Assembly (NCBI GenBank): GCA_963669285.2
Contig: CAXXSI010000016.1
Coordinates: 1 to 64,000 of the forward strand
From: JAWKWH01 sp963669285
Lineage (GTDB): Bacteria > Pseudomonadota > Alphaproteobacteria > Rhizobiales > Rhizobiaceae
Reading direction: 5' to 3'
Length of the DNA stretch: 64,000 bases
Part shown: piece after piece, positions 36,382 to 45,297 of the stretch
How positions within the stretch are numbered: the stretch's first letter is position 1
Layout: each line of letters opens with the position of its first letter
Position numbers and translations under genes: made by a program
Notes under the pieces: generated by a model
What the model was told of the DNA's origin: nothing
Seen by the model: only the letters and a program-made list of their open reading frames with translations
The model's database searches: none

Positions 36382-36606
36382 TCACCTTCTTGTCCGGGTC
36401 AGTTCCTGCAATACGAACAACCGAATCGCCGAAGACAGATTGCAGTCCTGAGATCTGCTTTTGTCGATTTCGGCAACGAGCGCGGAGACCGAGTTTTGCG
36501 ATGCGGAAGCCAGCCGTTCAAGTTCCGCATAAAACTCGTCTTCAACGGAAAAACTGGTGCGGTGACCGCCGATGGTGACCGACCGCTTTCGGACCGCGCT
36601 TGCCAT
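36382..36606 (-). CDS. Ribbon-helix-helix domain protein
   Basis: A 74-residue protein of the RHH_4 type common in Hyphomicrobiales. RKRSVTIGGHRTSFSVEDEF forms the N-terminal strand and first helix, then NSVSALVAEIDKSR, and NLSSAIRLFVLQEL closes the fold. It is probably a small dimeric DNA-binding protein. It lies 11 bases after sspB, so the two are likely one operon. The target is unknown. Confidence 0.85.
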   Translation of the reverse strand: MASAVRKRSVTIGGHRTSFSVEDEFYAELERLASASQNSVSALVAEIDKSRSQDCNLSSAIRLFVLQELTRTRR

Positions 36607-36617
36607 AATTGCAGCTT

Positions 36618-37193
36618 CTATTTGTTCTTGCGGAACGCGTCGAGCGAGACCACATCGGCACCCTTTGCGCCTTCTTCTCCGTCAGCCGGATTTTCCGGTT
36701 CGGCTTCCTTTTTCTTGGTCGCCTTGGGTTTGGCCGCGGTTTTTTTTGCCGGGCGCTTCGTTTTTTTCGGCTTTTCCGGTTCGACCGGCGCCAGCGGCGT
36801 CACTTCGCCGGACACCGACTCGGCGTTTTCTTCCTCGGACTTGACGTCGAATTCGAGCTCGAAATTGACAGATGGATCATAAAATCCTCGAACCGCCGAA
36901 AACGGTACGACAAGCTTCTCGGGAATATCGGAAAAAGACAGTCCAACCTCAAAGTGGCTGTCAGATACTTTCAGGTCCCAGTACTGATATTGCAGAACGA
37001 TGGTCATCTGCTCCGGGTAGCGCTCGTGAAGGCGGCTGGAAATGCGTACGCCAGGGGCGTTGGTTAAAAAGGTGATGAAAAAATGGTGTTCGCCGGGCAG
37101 GCCGGTTTTTGCCACCTCACCAATAACTTTGCGCATGACGCCGCGAAGGGCCTCCTGGGCAAGTATGTCGTAGCGAATGTGATCCTCGGCCAT
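36618..37193 (-). CDS. sspB: SspB, ClpXP adaptor for ssrA-tagged proteins
   Basis: A 191-residue alphaproteobacterial SspB. The folded tag-binding domain runs from the start AEDHIRYDILAQEALRGVMR to about residue 135 (LSFSDIPEKLVVPFSAVRGF). A flexible Lys/Pro/Glu-rich linker (KKTKRPAKKTAAKPK) follows, and the end GADVVSLDAFRKNK is the ClpX-docking tail. It delivers tmRNA-tagged and some regulatory proteins to ClpXP. ATG 37193 is chosen because it matches the family start; the frame is open to 37262. The ssrA gene lies only 1.2 kb away. Confidence 0.93.
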   Translation of the reverse strand: MAEDHIRYDILAQEALRGVMRKVIGEVAKTGLPGEHHFFITFLTNAPGVRISSRLHERYPEQMTIVLQYQYWDLKVSDSHFEVGLSFSDIPEKLVVPFSAVRGFYDPSVNFELEFDVKSEEENAESVSGEVTPLAPVEPEKPKKTKRPAKKTAAKPKATKKKEAEPENPADGEEGAKGADVVSLDAFRKNK

Positions 37194-37222
37194 GTCCGCA
37201 CCGGATGCTTTGATCTTACACT

Positions 37223-37243
37223 CCAAGCTGTAATCAAGCTTGG
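37223..37243 (-). promoter_or_regulatory. Hairpin in the sspB upstream region
   Basis: CCAAGCT-GTAATCA-AGCTTGG is a perfect 7-base stem 30 bases before the sspB start, in the 294-base gap between the divergent sspB and PCMT-like genes. Nothing else recognisable is in that gap. Function unknown. Confidence 0.25.
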
Positions 37244-37487
37244 CGCGAACGTAAACCGCCAACTCACGGTTTGTGGGTGATGGTTGCGGTTTTTCGGCAA
37301 AAGGAAAAGTCCAATATCGCCAATAAGCACTTCAGGCCATTGCCTATTTGATCAACCGGATCGCAAAATCTGATGACAGTTAGCGTTTTGCAGTACAACA
37401 ATTCATATCCGGACCAGAGTGGCGTTACGGTCAGATGACGCGAATCCCTTTGCTGTCGTCACATCGATCAACAATGGAGACAATCGG

Positions 37488-38351
37488 TTGACCGTCGAAG
37501 AGAGCCTGAAGGAAGCGCGTTGCTGGTATGCCGAAGACATTCGCGCAGTTGCACCGGTTGCTCACAATGACAAAGTGGTCGAGGCCTTTGCGACCGTCCC
37601 GCGCGAACATTATCTGGGCGCGGGGCCCTGGCTGATCCATTCGCGCCTGAGCTTTCTTGCACTGCATAAAAGCAGGTCTTCCGACCCGCGGCATCTTTAT
37701 CATGACGTTCTGGTCTCGATCGATGCGGCCTCTGGAATCAATAACGGCCTGCCGTCGCTATGGGCACTGGTGTACGACAATCTGGACATCAAATCCGGCG
37801 ACCGGGTGCTCCAGGTCGGCGCCGGCACCGGCTACTACACGGCAATTCTCGCCGAACTGGTTGGCGCTCAAGGTCATATCGTCGGGTATGAAATCGAGGC
37901 AAAGCTTGCTGCACGCGCTGCGAGTAACCTGAAGCACTATGCAAATGTCGAAATTTTCTCGGGTGATGCGACCCGGGCGGATGGATTGCCGCAATGCGAT
38001 GTTGTCGTTGCGTGCGCCGGGGTAACACATATTCCCGGCAACTGGCTTACCGCTCTTTCGGACAAAGGCCGAATGGTTCTGCCAGTGACCGGCGTCGACG
38101 GTTGGGGCTTTCTCATGCAAGCGGCTCGAGACGGTGATCGTCTGCCGGTGAAATCACTGGGACCTTGCGGCTTCTACCCCTGCCGTGGCGCTCGTCTTGA
38201 TCAGGAGGCTGCCGCCATATCGGCTGCCGTGAAACGTCCGGGATCGCTTGCGGCGCTTGGGTGCTATCACGTTGGCCCACCGCCGGATGGCGAAGACGAT
38301 ATCTGGCTGACCGGCTCTGATTACTGGATATCCCGCCGTCAGGAAGATTGA
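37488..38351 (+). CDS. Protein-L-isoaspartate O-methyltransferase family protein
   Basis: A SAM-dependent methyltransferase of the PCMT family, 287 residues. The N-terminus ARCWYAEDIRAVAPVAHND is followed by the family motif AFATVPREHYLG; the SAM site is VLQVGAGTGYYTAILAELVG, with VVVACAGVTHIP as the later motif. Classical PCMT repairs isoaspartyl residues, but this family also has members with other roles. TTG 37488 with GGAGAC 8 bases upstream matches the usual start; a GTG at 37419 is the alternative. Confidence 0.85.
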   Translation: MTVEESLKEARCWYAEDIRAVAPVAHNDKVVEAFATVPREHYLGAGPWLIHSRLSFLALHKSRSSDPRHLYHDVLVSIDAASGINNGLPSLWALVYDNLDIKSGDRVLQVGAGTGYYTAILAELVGAQGHIVGYEIEAKLAARAASNLKHYANVEIFSGDATRADGLPQCDVVVACAGVTHIPGNWLTALSDKGRMVLPVTGVDGWGFLMQAARDGDRLPVKSLGPCGFYPCRGARLDQEAAAISAAVKRPGSLAALGCYHVGPPPDGEDDIWLTGSDYWISRRQED

Positions 38352-38403
38352 TCAGCGCCGGCAACACGCCGGCAGGCATGAACTCCACATTTCATCAGTT
38401 CGG

Positions 38404-38439
38404 AAAAAATGGTGGAGGCTTCTGTTGCCAGGTGCCTCC
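38404..38439 (-). terminator. Terminator of ssrA
   Basis: On the minus strand GGAGGC ... GCCTCC closes a 14-base loop and is followed after ACCA by six T residues (38404-38409). It lies just past the coding piece of tmRNA. Confidence 0.8.
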
Positions 38440-38720
38440 GGACCCCGCCTAACCGAGCATACCGGTCAGGAGTTTATTGAAGCTGTCGCACTGCATTAAG
38501 CAGCGAGACGTGCCTCTGCATAGTTGTCGTTTGCAACTACAAAGTTAGCCCGATAACGGTGGTACAATGCCGGGCAAAAGCACGATCTTTACACCCTCGT
38601 CGATCCTGTTTCGCCCCCATCACAATCCGCTCTTTGCCAGCGGATTATGGTGGAGGCGCCGGGTACCGCCCCCGGGTCCGAATGGTTTATTACATCGGCC
38701 ATTTATCGCCATAGTCAGCA
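38410..38720 (-). ncRNA. ssrA: Circularly permuted two-piece tmRNA
   Basis: The transfer-messenger RNA that rescues stalled ribosomes. On the minus strand the acceptor piece comes first: a T-arm (CCGGG-GGCGGTA-CCCGG) and the acceptor end CGCCTCCACCA, ending at 38648. A short excised spacer follows (38619-38647, itself a hairpin CCGCT...AGCGG). The coding piece then starts GGGGGCGAAACAGG at 38618; its GGGGGCG pairs with CGCCTCC. The tag frame at 38534-38496 reads ANDNYAEARLAA-stop. The acceptor-before-coding order is the permuted alphaproteobacterial form. The 5' end (~38720) is estimated. It is convergent with the PCMT-like gene. Confidence 0.95.
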
Positions 38721-38913
38721 GAACTGACGATATGAATATAGGTTGGGCATGGATGAAATGAAAGGTTGAATTGGCAAATGTCCGGCTTGACAGCGTTTGC
38801 TTATGCAAGCCATCTTCAACAGTGAAGGGAAATGGACGACCGCTACAGCTCTGACAGGTTGGCGGTCTACTGACACCGGTGCGGGCCTGCACCGTGAACA
38901 ACGGGAGACAAAT

Positions 38914-39225
38914 ATGGCCGACTATCTTGCTGATGTGAGAAAATACGATGCAACGGCGGACGAGGATACCGTCAACAAGATCGTCAAACACCTGGGTATC
39001 GCGCTCAGAAACCGCGATTCGGCGCTGGTATCGTGTTCGGACGAAAAAGAGCTCGGTCGTGTCAAATCAAGCTGGTGCGGCAAGAAACTCGGCGTGACGG
39101 ACGGCGCAAAATGCGATTCCGTGATTGAGGCGGTTTGCGAGACCATGTCAGCCGACCGCTCGAAGGGCCGGGTAACGTTTTACTATCTGGTGGCGAAGCA
39201 TCTGGGGAAACTCGGCGATCTGTAA
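38914..39225 (+). CDS. DUF2853 family protein
   Basis: A 103-residue cytoplasmic protein of the DUF2853 family: YLADVRKYDATADEDTVNKI at the start, then SCSDEKELGRVKSSWCGKKL and VTFYYLVAKHLGKL at the end. It is small, helical and charged; its role is unknown. ATG 38914 has GGGAG 6 bases before it and fits the family start. A strong terminator follows 42 bases after the stop, so it is transcribed alone. Confidence 0.88.
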   Translation: MADYLADVRKYDATADEDTVNKIVKHLGIALRNRDSALVSCSDEKELGRVKSSWCGKKLGVTDGAKCDSVIEAVCETMSADRSKGRVTFYYLVAKHLGKLGDL

Positions 39226-39267
39226 GCCGCAACGCCCGGCGAACGACTACCAGTTCACAGTGAAATC

Positions 39268-39296
39268 ACCGGGGCGAAGCTATTCGCTCCGGTTTT
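39268..39296 (+). terminator. Rho-independent terminator after DUF2853 gene
   Basis: ACCGGGGCGAA-GCTA-TTCGCTCCGGT forms an 11-base stem with one G-U pair, a 4-base loop and TTTTC after it. Confidence 0.85.
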
Positions 39297-39388
39297 CTAT
39301 GCGCATAGACGGCTCGGGCAAGATGAGAAGCGCTGCCAAACCGGATTTTGTGGTTTAGGATCGCGTCCGAGCGAATCGCGGACAATCC

Positions 39389-40183
39389 ATGAAGCAGTAT
39401 CTCGATCTTCTTTCCCATGTACTTGAGAACGGTGCCGATCGCGGCGACCGGACGGGGACCGGCACACGATCGGTATTCGGCCATCAGTCGCGGTTTGATC
39501 TGGAAGATGGATTTCCGGTCCTGACAACCAAGAAACTGCACCTGAAGTCGATCATCCATGAGCTTTTGTGGTTTCTCGCGGGCGACACCAATATCGGTTA
39601 TCTGAAGCGGCACGGCGTGTCGATCTGGGATGAATGGGCCGATGAAAACGGCGATCTCGGTCCGGTCTACGGCGCCCAATGGCGCTCGTGGCCGAAACCC
39701 GATGGTGGTTCGATCGACCAGATCGCCAATGTTGTCCAGCAGATCAGGACCAATCCGCAGTCGCGGAGGCTGATCGTTTCGGCCTGGAATCCGGCGGAGG
39801 TCGACGAGATGGCGCTGCCGCCCTGTCACTGCCTGTTCCAGTTCTACGTGTCGGAGGGAAAGCTTTCCTGCCAGCTCTATCAACGTTCGGCGGATATTTT
39901 CCTCGGTGTGCCGTTCAACATCGCGTCGTATTCGCTGCTGACGTTGATGATCGCCCAGGTGACGGGGTTAAAGGCGGGCGAATTCGTACACACGCTGGGT
40001 GACGCGCATCTGTATCACAATCATTTCGACCAAGCGCGCGAGCAATTGACGCGGACGCCGAAAACCTTGCCTTGTATGCGTATTAACCCGGATGTCTCGG
40101 ACCTGTTTTCCTTTCAATACGAAGACTTTAGCCTGGAAAACTACGAAGCTGATTCAACGATAAGGGCGCCGATCGCGGTATGA
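39389..40183 (+). CDS. thyA: Thymidylate synthase
   Basis: Converts dUMP to dTMP using methylene-tetrahydrofolate, in the cytoplasm. The 264 residues match the family length. The substrate Arg lies in DRTGTGTRSVFG, the catalytic Cys in LPPCHCLFQF, and the nucleotide/folate site in RSADIFLGVPFNIASY. The C-terminus API-AV is the usual closing tail. Its stop overlaps the dfrA start by four bases, so the folate-recycling partner is translated in step. It begins the conserved thyA-dfrA-hflKC block. Confidence 0.97.
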   Translation: MKQYLDLLSHVLENGADRGDRTGTGTRSVFGHQSRFDLEDGFPVLTTKKLHLKSIIHELLWFLAGDTNIGYLKRHGVSIWDEWADENGDLGPVYGAQWRSWPKPDGGSIDQIANVVQQIRTNPQSRRLIVSAWNPAEVDEMALPPCHCLFQFYVSEGKLSCQLYQRSADIFLGVPFNIASYSLLTLMIAQVTGLKAGEFVHTLGDAHLYHNHFDQAREQLTRTPKTLPCMRINPDVSDLFSFQYEDFSLENYEADSTIRAPIAV

Positions 40184-40704
40184 GTGCGGATCGGCCCGTC
40201 TCGCTTATTGTCGCGATTGCTAAAAACGGCGTCATTGGCCGTGATGGCGGTATGCCGTGGCGGCTTTCGACGGATCTGAAGCGCTTCAAGGCCGATACTA
40301 TGGGCAATCCGGTCATCATGGGCCGCAAAACCTTTGACAGTATCGGAAAAGCGCTGCCCGGTCGGCTGAACATCGTGGTTACGCGCAACGAGCACTGGAG
40401 CCAAGACGGTGTTGTGCGAGTGTCTTCGTTGAGAGATGCCTTCGCGTTCGCCAATGCGCACTGTCGCGACAATGGAAGTGCCAAAGAAATCTGTGTCATC
40501 GGTGGCGGGCAGATTTATGCCGATGCGTTACCACATGCCGACCGTCTGCGGGTGACCCACATCCAAGCCGAGATTGAAGGCGATACCTGTTTTCCGCGAA
40601 TCGATCCGGCTGTTTGGCATGCGGTCTCCTCGCAGGATTTTCCGGCTGGCGAGAAGGACAGTCACCCGACACGCCATGTGATTTATGAGCGGATCGCTAA
40701 ATAG
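40180..40704 (+). CDS. dfrA: Dihydrofolate reductase
   Basis: NADPH-dependent reductase that regenerates tetrahydrofolate used up by ThyA. A 174-residue protein with AIAKNGVIGRDGGMPWRLST (Met20-loop region with the conserved Trp), VIMGRKTFDSIG and the NADPH motif VIGGGQIYADAL. It overlaps thyA by ATGA, an arrangement that couples the two enzymes. The gap to hflK is 145 bases and contains three near-copies of CTGCAAAT. Confidence 0.96.
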   Translation: MSADRPVSLIVAIAKNGVIGRDGGMPWRLSTDLKRFKADTMGNPVIMGRKTFDSIGKALPGRLNIVVTRNEHWSQDGVVRVSSLRDAFAFANAHCRDNGSAKEICVIGGGQIYADALPHADRLRVTHIQAEIEGDTCFPRIDPAVWHAVSSQDFPAGEKDSHPTRHVIYERIAK

Positions 40705-40849
40705 GGCCGGTCAACGCCTTCAAACCGCTGCAAATTACTGCAAATGACTGTCATTGCGCGTTGAAAGCGGCTGGCTGCATCCCTATAACCACCCGTGACA
40801 CGCCGCTTTATACGAAGCGGCAATGCAAATAGCGCTTGAAAGGAATTCC

Positions 40850-41959
40850 ATGCCCTGGAGCAATCAGAGCGGTGGCGGAGACGGCGGCGGCCCTTGGGGC
40901 GGCGGCGGAAGTAACGGAAGCGGCGGTGGTCCATGGGGCCAAGGACCGAAAGGTGGCCGACCACAAGGCACACCGCCCGATCTTGAAGATATCATCCGTA
41001 AAGGCCAGGATCGGCTAAAGAACGCAATCCCCGGCGGCGGCGGAACGAGCCCCATTTTTCTGGGAATTCTGGCCGTCGGACTTATCGTGCTTTGGGGTTT
41101 CAAGGCCGTCTACACGGTGCAACCCGATGAACTGGGTGTCGAGCTTCGATTTGGCAAGCCGAAGGAAGAAGTCTCTACCCCGGGACTGCATTTCCATTGG
41201 TGGCCGTTGGAGACCGTCGAAAAGGTCAATACGGCTGAAAAGCTGTTGACGATCGGCGGCGGCAACCGAAACGGCGGTGGCTCGTCCGGATTGATGCTTT
41301 CAGGTGACCAGAACATCGTCGATGTGCAGTTTACGGTCGCCTATCAGGTCAGCGATCCGCAGGCGAACCTGTTTCACGTCTCAAATCCGGACGATATGGT
41401 GCGTCAGGTTGCCGAAAGCGCCATGCGCGAGGTGGTCGGACGACGGCGGGCACAGGAGGTCTTCCGCGATGACCGTGCGGGTATCGCGGTGGGAGTCCGT
41501 GGTATTATTCAATCGACGATCGACGAGTACGGTGCAGGCCTGTCGGTCAATGCAATTTCCATCGAGGATGCCGCACCGCCCCGCGAAGTGGCCGATGCGT
41601 TCGACGAGGTGCAGCGCGCCGAGCAGGACGAAGACCGCTTTGTCGAAGAAGCGAACCAGTATTCAAACCAGAAGCTGGGCCAGGCTCGAGGACAGGGTGC
41701 GCAAATCCGCGAGGATGCGGCGGCTTATAAGAACCGCATCGTGCAGGAAGCAGACGGTGAGGCGCAGCGCTTTGTTTCCGTCTACAACGAATACGCCAAA
41801 GCACCTGAAGTGACGCGCAAGCGTATCTTCCTTGAGACGATGGAGCGCGTGCTGAAAGACTCCAACAAAATTATCCTGGAACAGGGTGGTGGTCAGGGTG
41901 TCGTGCCCTATCTACCATTGCCCGAAATCAACAAGCGCCGTGAAGGAGGCAGCAACTGA
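40850..41959 (+). CDS. hflK: HflK, subunit of the FtsH-modulating HflKC complex
   Basis: Membrane-anchored SPFH/prohibitin-like protein that forms a large periplasmic cage with HflC around FtsH. The N-terminal ~65 residues are Gly/Pro-rich (GGGDGGGPWGGGGSNG), then one membrane helix (IFLGILAVGLIVLWGFKAVY), then the SPFH domain starting VQPDELGVELRFGKP, and a helical C-terminus. ATG 40850 follows AAAGGA and fits the family start. The stop overlaps the hflC ATG by one base. This gene is intact, whereas the three genes that follow are not. Confidence 0.95.
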   Translation: MPWSNQSGGGDGGGPWGGGGSNGSGGGPWGQGPKGGRPQGTPPDLEDIIRKGQDRLKNAIPGGGGTSPIFLGILAVGLIVLWGFKAVYTVQPDELGVELRFGKPKEEVSTPGLHFHWWPLETVEKVNTAEKLLTIGGGNRNGGGSSGLMLSGDQNIVDVQFTVAYQVSDPQANLFHVSNPDDMVRQVAESAMREVVGRRRAQEVFRDDRAGIAVGVRGIIQSTIDEYGAGLSVNAISIEDAAPPREVADAFDEVQRAEQDEDRFVEEANQYSNQKLGQARGQGAQIREDAAAYKNRIVQEADGEAQRFVSVYNEYAKAPEVTRKRIFLETMERVLKDSNKIILEQGGGQGVVPYLPLPEINKRREGGSN

Positions 41960-42878
41960 TGGCAAATCGTCTCCCAATTCTCGGTGTAGTCGTGGCGCTG
42001 ATCGTGGCGCTGCTTTACGGCTCTATATTTGTGGTCAACGAACGACAGCAGGCGATTGTGCTGCGCTTCGGTGAAATCGTCGAAGTGAAATCGGAACCAG
42101 GCCTTTATTTTAAACTGCCGTTTGCCTTTCTGGAGGCGGACAATGTACAGCTGATCGAAGACCGGATTCTGCGCTTTGACCTCGATGATATCCGTGTTCC
42201 AGGTTTCCGGCGGCAAGTTTTACGAGGTCGATGCATTCATTGCCTATCGCATCGAAGATGCCCGACGCTTTCGCCAGACGGTTTCCGGTAGTTTACAGCT
42301 TGCCGAACAGCGTCTGAAAACGCGTCTCGACGCGGCATTGCGTGGTGTCTATGGCCTTCGTGGATTTGAGGCAGCACTTTCAAAGGAGCGTAGTGCTATG
42401 ATGCTTGAGGTGGCCGATACGCTCCGCCCCGATGCTGTGTCGCTTGGCCTCAAGATCGAAGATGTGCGCATACGCAGAACGGACCTGACGGCCGAAGTGT
42501 CGCAGCAAACCTATGACCGCATGAAGGCCGAACGTTTGGCAGAAGCCGAAAGACTTCGGGCGCGCGGGCGTGAAGCGGCGCAGCGGATCAAGGCGAGAGC
42601 CGATCGTGAAGTTGTCGAGATCATTGCCGAGGCGCGCAAGGAATCGGAGATCCTGCGTGGGTGAAGGCGAGGGTGAGCGCAACAAAATATTTGCCAATGC
42701 CTTCGGACGCGATCCTGAGTTTTTCGATTTTTACCGGTCGATGATCGCCTACAGTCAGGCTTTGCTCGATTCGGATACGACAATGGTTCTGTCGCCCAAC
42801 TCCGAGTTCTTCCGTTTCTTCTCCGACGCGGAAGGAACCGCTGCACAGAGCGGCGACGGCCTGCCAGCGTCCGAATAG
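41959..42878 (+). pseudogene. hflC: HflC, subunit of the HflKC complex, two frame breaks
   Basis: Partner of HflK. The N-terminus has the membrane helix (PILGVVVALIVALLYGSIF) and the SPFH start VNERQQAIVLRFGEI. The frame then jumps twice. At 42199-42200 an extra C separates FDLDDIRV from QVSGGKFYEVDAFIAYRI. At 42659-42661 an extra G separates ESEILRG from GEGEGERNKIFANAFGRD. Removing one base at each point gives a complete protein of about 305 residues ending at 42878. Both breaks lie in short runs of one base. AAGGAGG precedes the ATG. The preserved sequence on both sides argues for very recent change or sequence error. Confidence 0.9.
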
Positions 42879-42891
42879 GTCTGTGAGGACG

Positions 42892-43086
42892 GTGGCTGAC
42901 CTTGTCGCAGCAATCGGACTGGTGCTCGTTATCGAGGGCGTGTTTTATGGCGGCTTTCCGCGTTTTGCAAAACGGATGGCCGCCGAGGCATCAAACGCAC
43001 CCGACGAGCTGCTCCGCATAGCCGGTCTGGCTGCGGTCGCAATCGGTTGTCGCCATTGTCTGGATTGTGCGCGGGTAACGGGATGA
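42892..43086 (+). CDS. DUF2065 small membrane protein, C-terminus out of frame
   Basis: A short two-helix membrane protein always found between hflC and degP in this group. GTG 42892 (ADLVAAIGLVLVIEG) has GAGGAC upstream. The conserved part runs to LLRIAGLAAVAIG; after that the present frame reads CRHCLDCARVTG, whereas one base fewer near 43041-43047 would give the expected VVAIVWIVRG ending at 43078. So the last helix is probably spoiled by the same kind of +1 insertion as in its neighbours. Confidence 0.75.
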   Translation: MADLVAAIGLVLVIEGVFYGGFPRFAKRMAAEASNAPDELLRIAGLAAVAIGCRHCLDCARVTG

Positions 43087-43198
43087 TCAACAACAGGTGC
43101 ATTGCACCGGATGTGCAAGGCCGCGACAGTGCCTTATTTGTTTCGCACAAACCAAATTTCACCGAGACGGCAATAATTTTCCACCGGGAGGCCCACAA

Positions 43199-44721
43199 AT
43201 GACCTGCAGCACTAGAAGTCGCCTTGTCGAGGACATTGGCCGGCGCGTATTGTCCTGCCTTGCAGTGTCATTGCTATCGGTCGCATTGCTTGTGTCTGCG
43301 CCAGCGACAATAACCGCGCTGGCGCAAAATGCCGGGCCGGCATCGGTTGCGGATCTGGCCTGAAGGGCTTTTGGATGCTGTGGTCAACATCTCGACTTCA
43401 CAGAAAGTGACCGGCGGCGGCGGCAACGAAGCCGTCCCGATGCCGCGCCTTCCCGAAGGATCGCCGTTTCAGGACTTCTTTGACGAATTCTTCAAGGATC
43501 GCCAAGGCGGAAACAGGCAGACGCCGCGGCGGGTTCAATCGCTGGGTTCGGGATTTGTTATCGATGCGGCAGACGGCATTGTGGTGACCAATAATCATGT
43601 GATCGCTGACGCCGATGAGATCGAGGTCAACTTTTCCGATGGAACGAAATTGATTGCCAAACTCATCGGCACAGATCCCAAGACGGACATCGCCGTCCTC
43701 AAGGTCGATCCATCGAAAAAGAAGCTAACCGATGTGGCGTTTGGCAATTCCGACACGAATGCGTATTGGCGATTGGGTGATGGCGATCGGCAATCCGTTC
43801 GGTCTTGGCGGAACGGTGACGGTTGGCATTATCTCGGCGCGAAACCGTGACATCAACGCCGGACCGTATGACGACTTCATCCAGACGGATGCGGCAATCA
43901 ATCGAGGCAATTCGGGTGGTCCGCTGTTCAACATGAATGGTGAGGTCATCGGTATCAATACTGCGATCATTTCTCCGTCCGGAGGCTCGATCGGCATTGG
44001 TTTTTCCATACCTTCGGAACTGGCGCTGGGATGTGATCGACCAGCTGCGCGAATTTGGCGAGACCAGACGTGGTTGGCTTGGCGTCCGCATTCAGCCAGT
44101 TACCGATGATATTGCCGAAAGCCTGGGAATGAGCGAGGCCAAGGGGGCGCTTGTCGCCGGTGTAATAAAGGGCGGTCCGGTGGACAATGGTTCGATACAG
44201 CCCGGCGATGTCATCATTCGGTTCGATGGCCGCGATATTGACGATATGCGTGATTTTACCGCGTGTGGTGGCGGAAAGCCCGGTCGGCAAGGAGGTCGAG
44301 GTTGTGATTGTCCGCAAGGGCGAGGAGCAGACGGTTTCGGTTACGCTCGGTCGCCTCGAGGATGGCGAAAAAACTCGCCGACGCCGGCGGTGACGATTCC
44401 GGTGGTGGCGGAGAAGTCACAACTGCCAAGGTCCTTGGCATGACCATCGCCGAACTTGACGATGAGGCGCGTGGCAAATTTGAAATCGCAGCTGAAGTCT
44501 CCGGTGTTGTAATCACCGAAGTCGAAGACGGTTCGGCTGCCGCGGATAAAGGGGTCAAGGCCGGTGATGTGATTGTCGAGATCGCTCAGGATTCTGTGTC
44601 CAAACCGGATGATGTCGTTTCGCGTATCGATGAACTGAAGGATCAGGGTCGCAAGAATGCGTTGCTGATGCTTTCATCGAAGTCCGGCGAGCTTCGGTTC
44701 GTGACCCTCAGAATGAAATAG
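43199..44721 (+). pseudogene. degP: DegP/HtrA (Do) periplasmic serine protease, five frame breaks
   Basis: Periplasmic protease/chaperone. GGGAGG lies 8 bases before the ATG and a signal peptide follows (SLLSVALLVSAPATITALAQ). All key parts are present but spread over three frames: catalytic His (TNNHVIADADEIEV), Asp (DPKTDIAVLKV), Ser (GNSGGPLFN), PDZ1 (GWLGVRIQPVTDDIAES) and PDZ2 (GDVIVEIAQDSVSKPDDV). Five net +1 insertions at about 43358-43362, 43758, 44020-44031, 44254-44259 and 44368-44373 (AAAAAA) account for all jumps. The restored protein would be about 505 residues. No single peptide could be made from the sequence as given. Confidence 0.9.
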
Positions 44722-44733
44722 CGAAGCGATTCT

Positions 44734-45297
44734 TCATTGGTTTTCCCACTCTTGGCGTGTGATCCGATAATAGACATGCCGGCGCAGATCGACATGCTCG
44801 TTGGCAATTCCCGGCATGTCGAAATCGAATCCTGGATCCGGACGCATGCCAATACGCTCCATGATCTTCGTTGAAGCCGTGTTCGCAGGCACCGCGAAGG
44901 CGACAATTTCCGCCAAATCGAGATCGCTAAAACCGTGGGCAATGAGTGAGCTTGCAGATTCCGTTGCGTAGCCGTTTCCCCAGTGCTCGGGCAGAAACCG
45001 CCAGCCGATTTCGACCGCCGGTGTAAACGGCGCTTTGAAATTGACTTTGGACAAACCAGAAAAACCAACCACTTTGCCGGTTGACCTCTGGGTCACGGCA
45101 CACCAGCCAAACCCGTCTTCTGCGACGATGTTTCCAAAGCGCTCAAGCGCGTTTGCCGCTTCAGCCCGGCTTCGCCTGAACGGGAAGAAGCGCATTACCT
45201 GTTCATCGGAATTCAATCGATGAAATGCGTCCAGGTCCTCATCGCGCCAATGGCGCAGCAGCAGGCGCTCCGTCTCAAGAGTCGTATCCGCCTTCAT
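44734..45297 (-). CDS. GNAT family N-acetyltransferase (RimJ-like)
   Basis: A 187-residue acetyltransferase of the Acetyltransf_3 type. It opens LETERLLLRHWRDEDLDAFH, has the acetyl-CoA loop region PEHWGNGYATESASSLI and ends with ASTKIMERIGM, the standard GNAT layout. The substrate (a protein N-terminus, an amino group of a small molecule) is not deducible. Its ATG overlaps the serB stop by four bases, so it is the second gene of a serB operon. Confidence 0.9.
   Translation of the reverse strand: MKADTTLETERLLLRHWRDEDLDAFHRLNSDEQVMRFFPFRRSRAEAANALERFGNIVAEDGFGWCAVTQRSTGKVVGFSGLSKVNFKAPFTPAVEIGWRFLPEHWGNGYATESASSLIAHGFSDLDLAEIVAFAVPANTASTKIMERIGMRPDPGFDFDMPGIANEHVDLRRHVYYRITRQEWENQ

Noticed and set aside
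38410..38424. Second copy of GCCTCCACCA as another tmRNA acceptor end
   Set aside because: It forms one arm of the terminator stem and is followed by the T run; the acceptor end at 38648 has the T-arm next to it.
43199..44721. Programmed frameshifting in degP
   Set aside because: Five separate shifts of the same sign, without slippery heptamers or matching signals, and further ones in hflC cannot be programmed in any known way.
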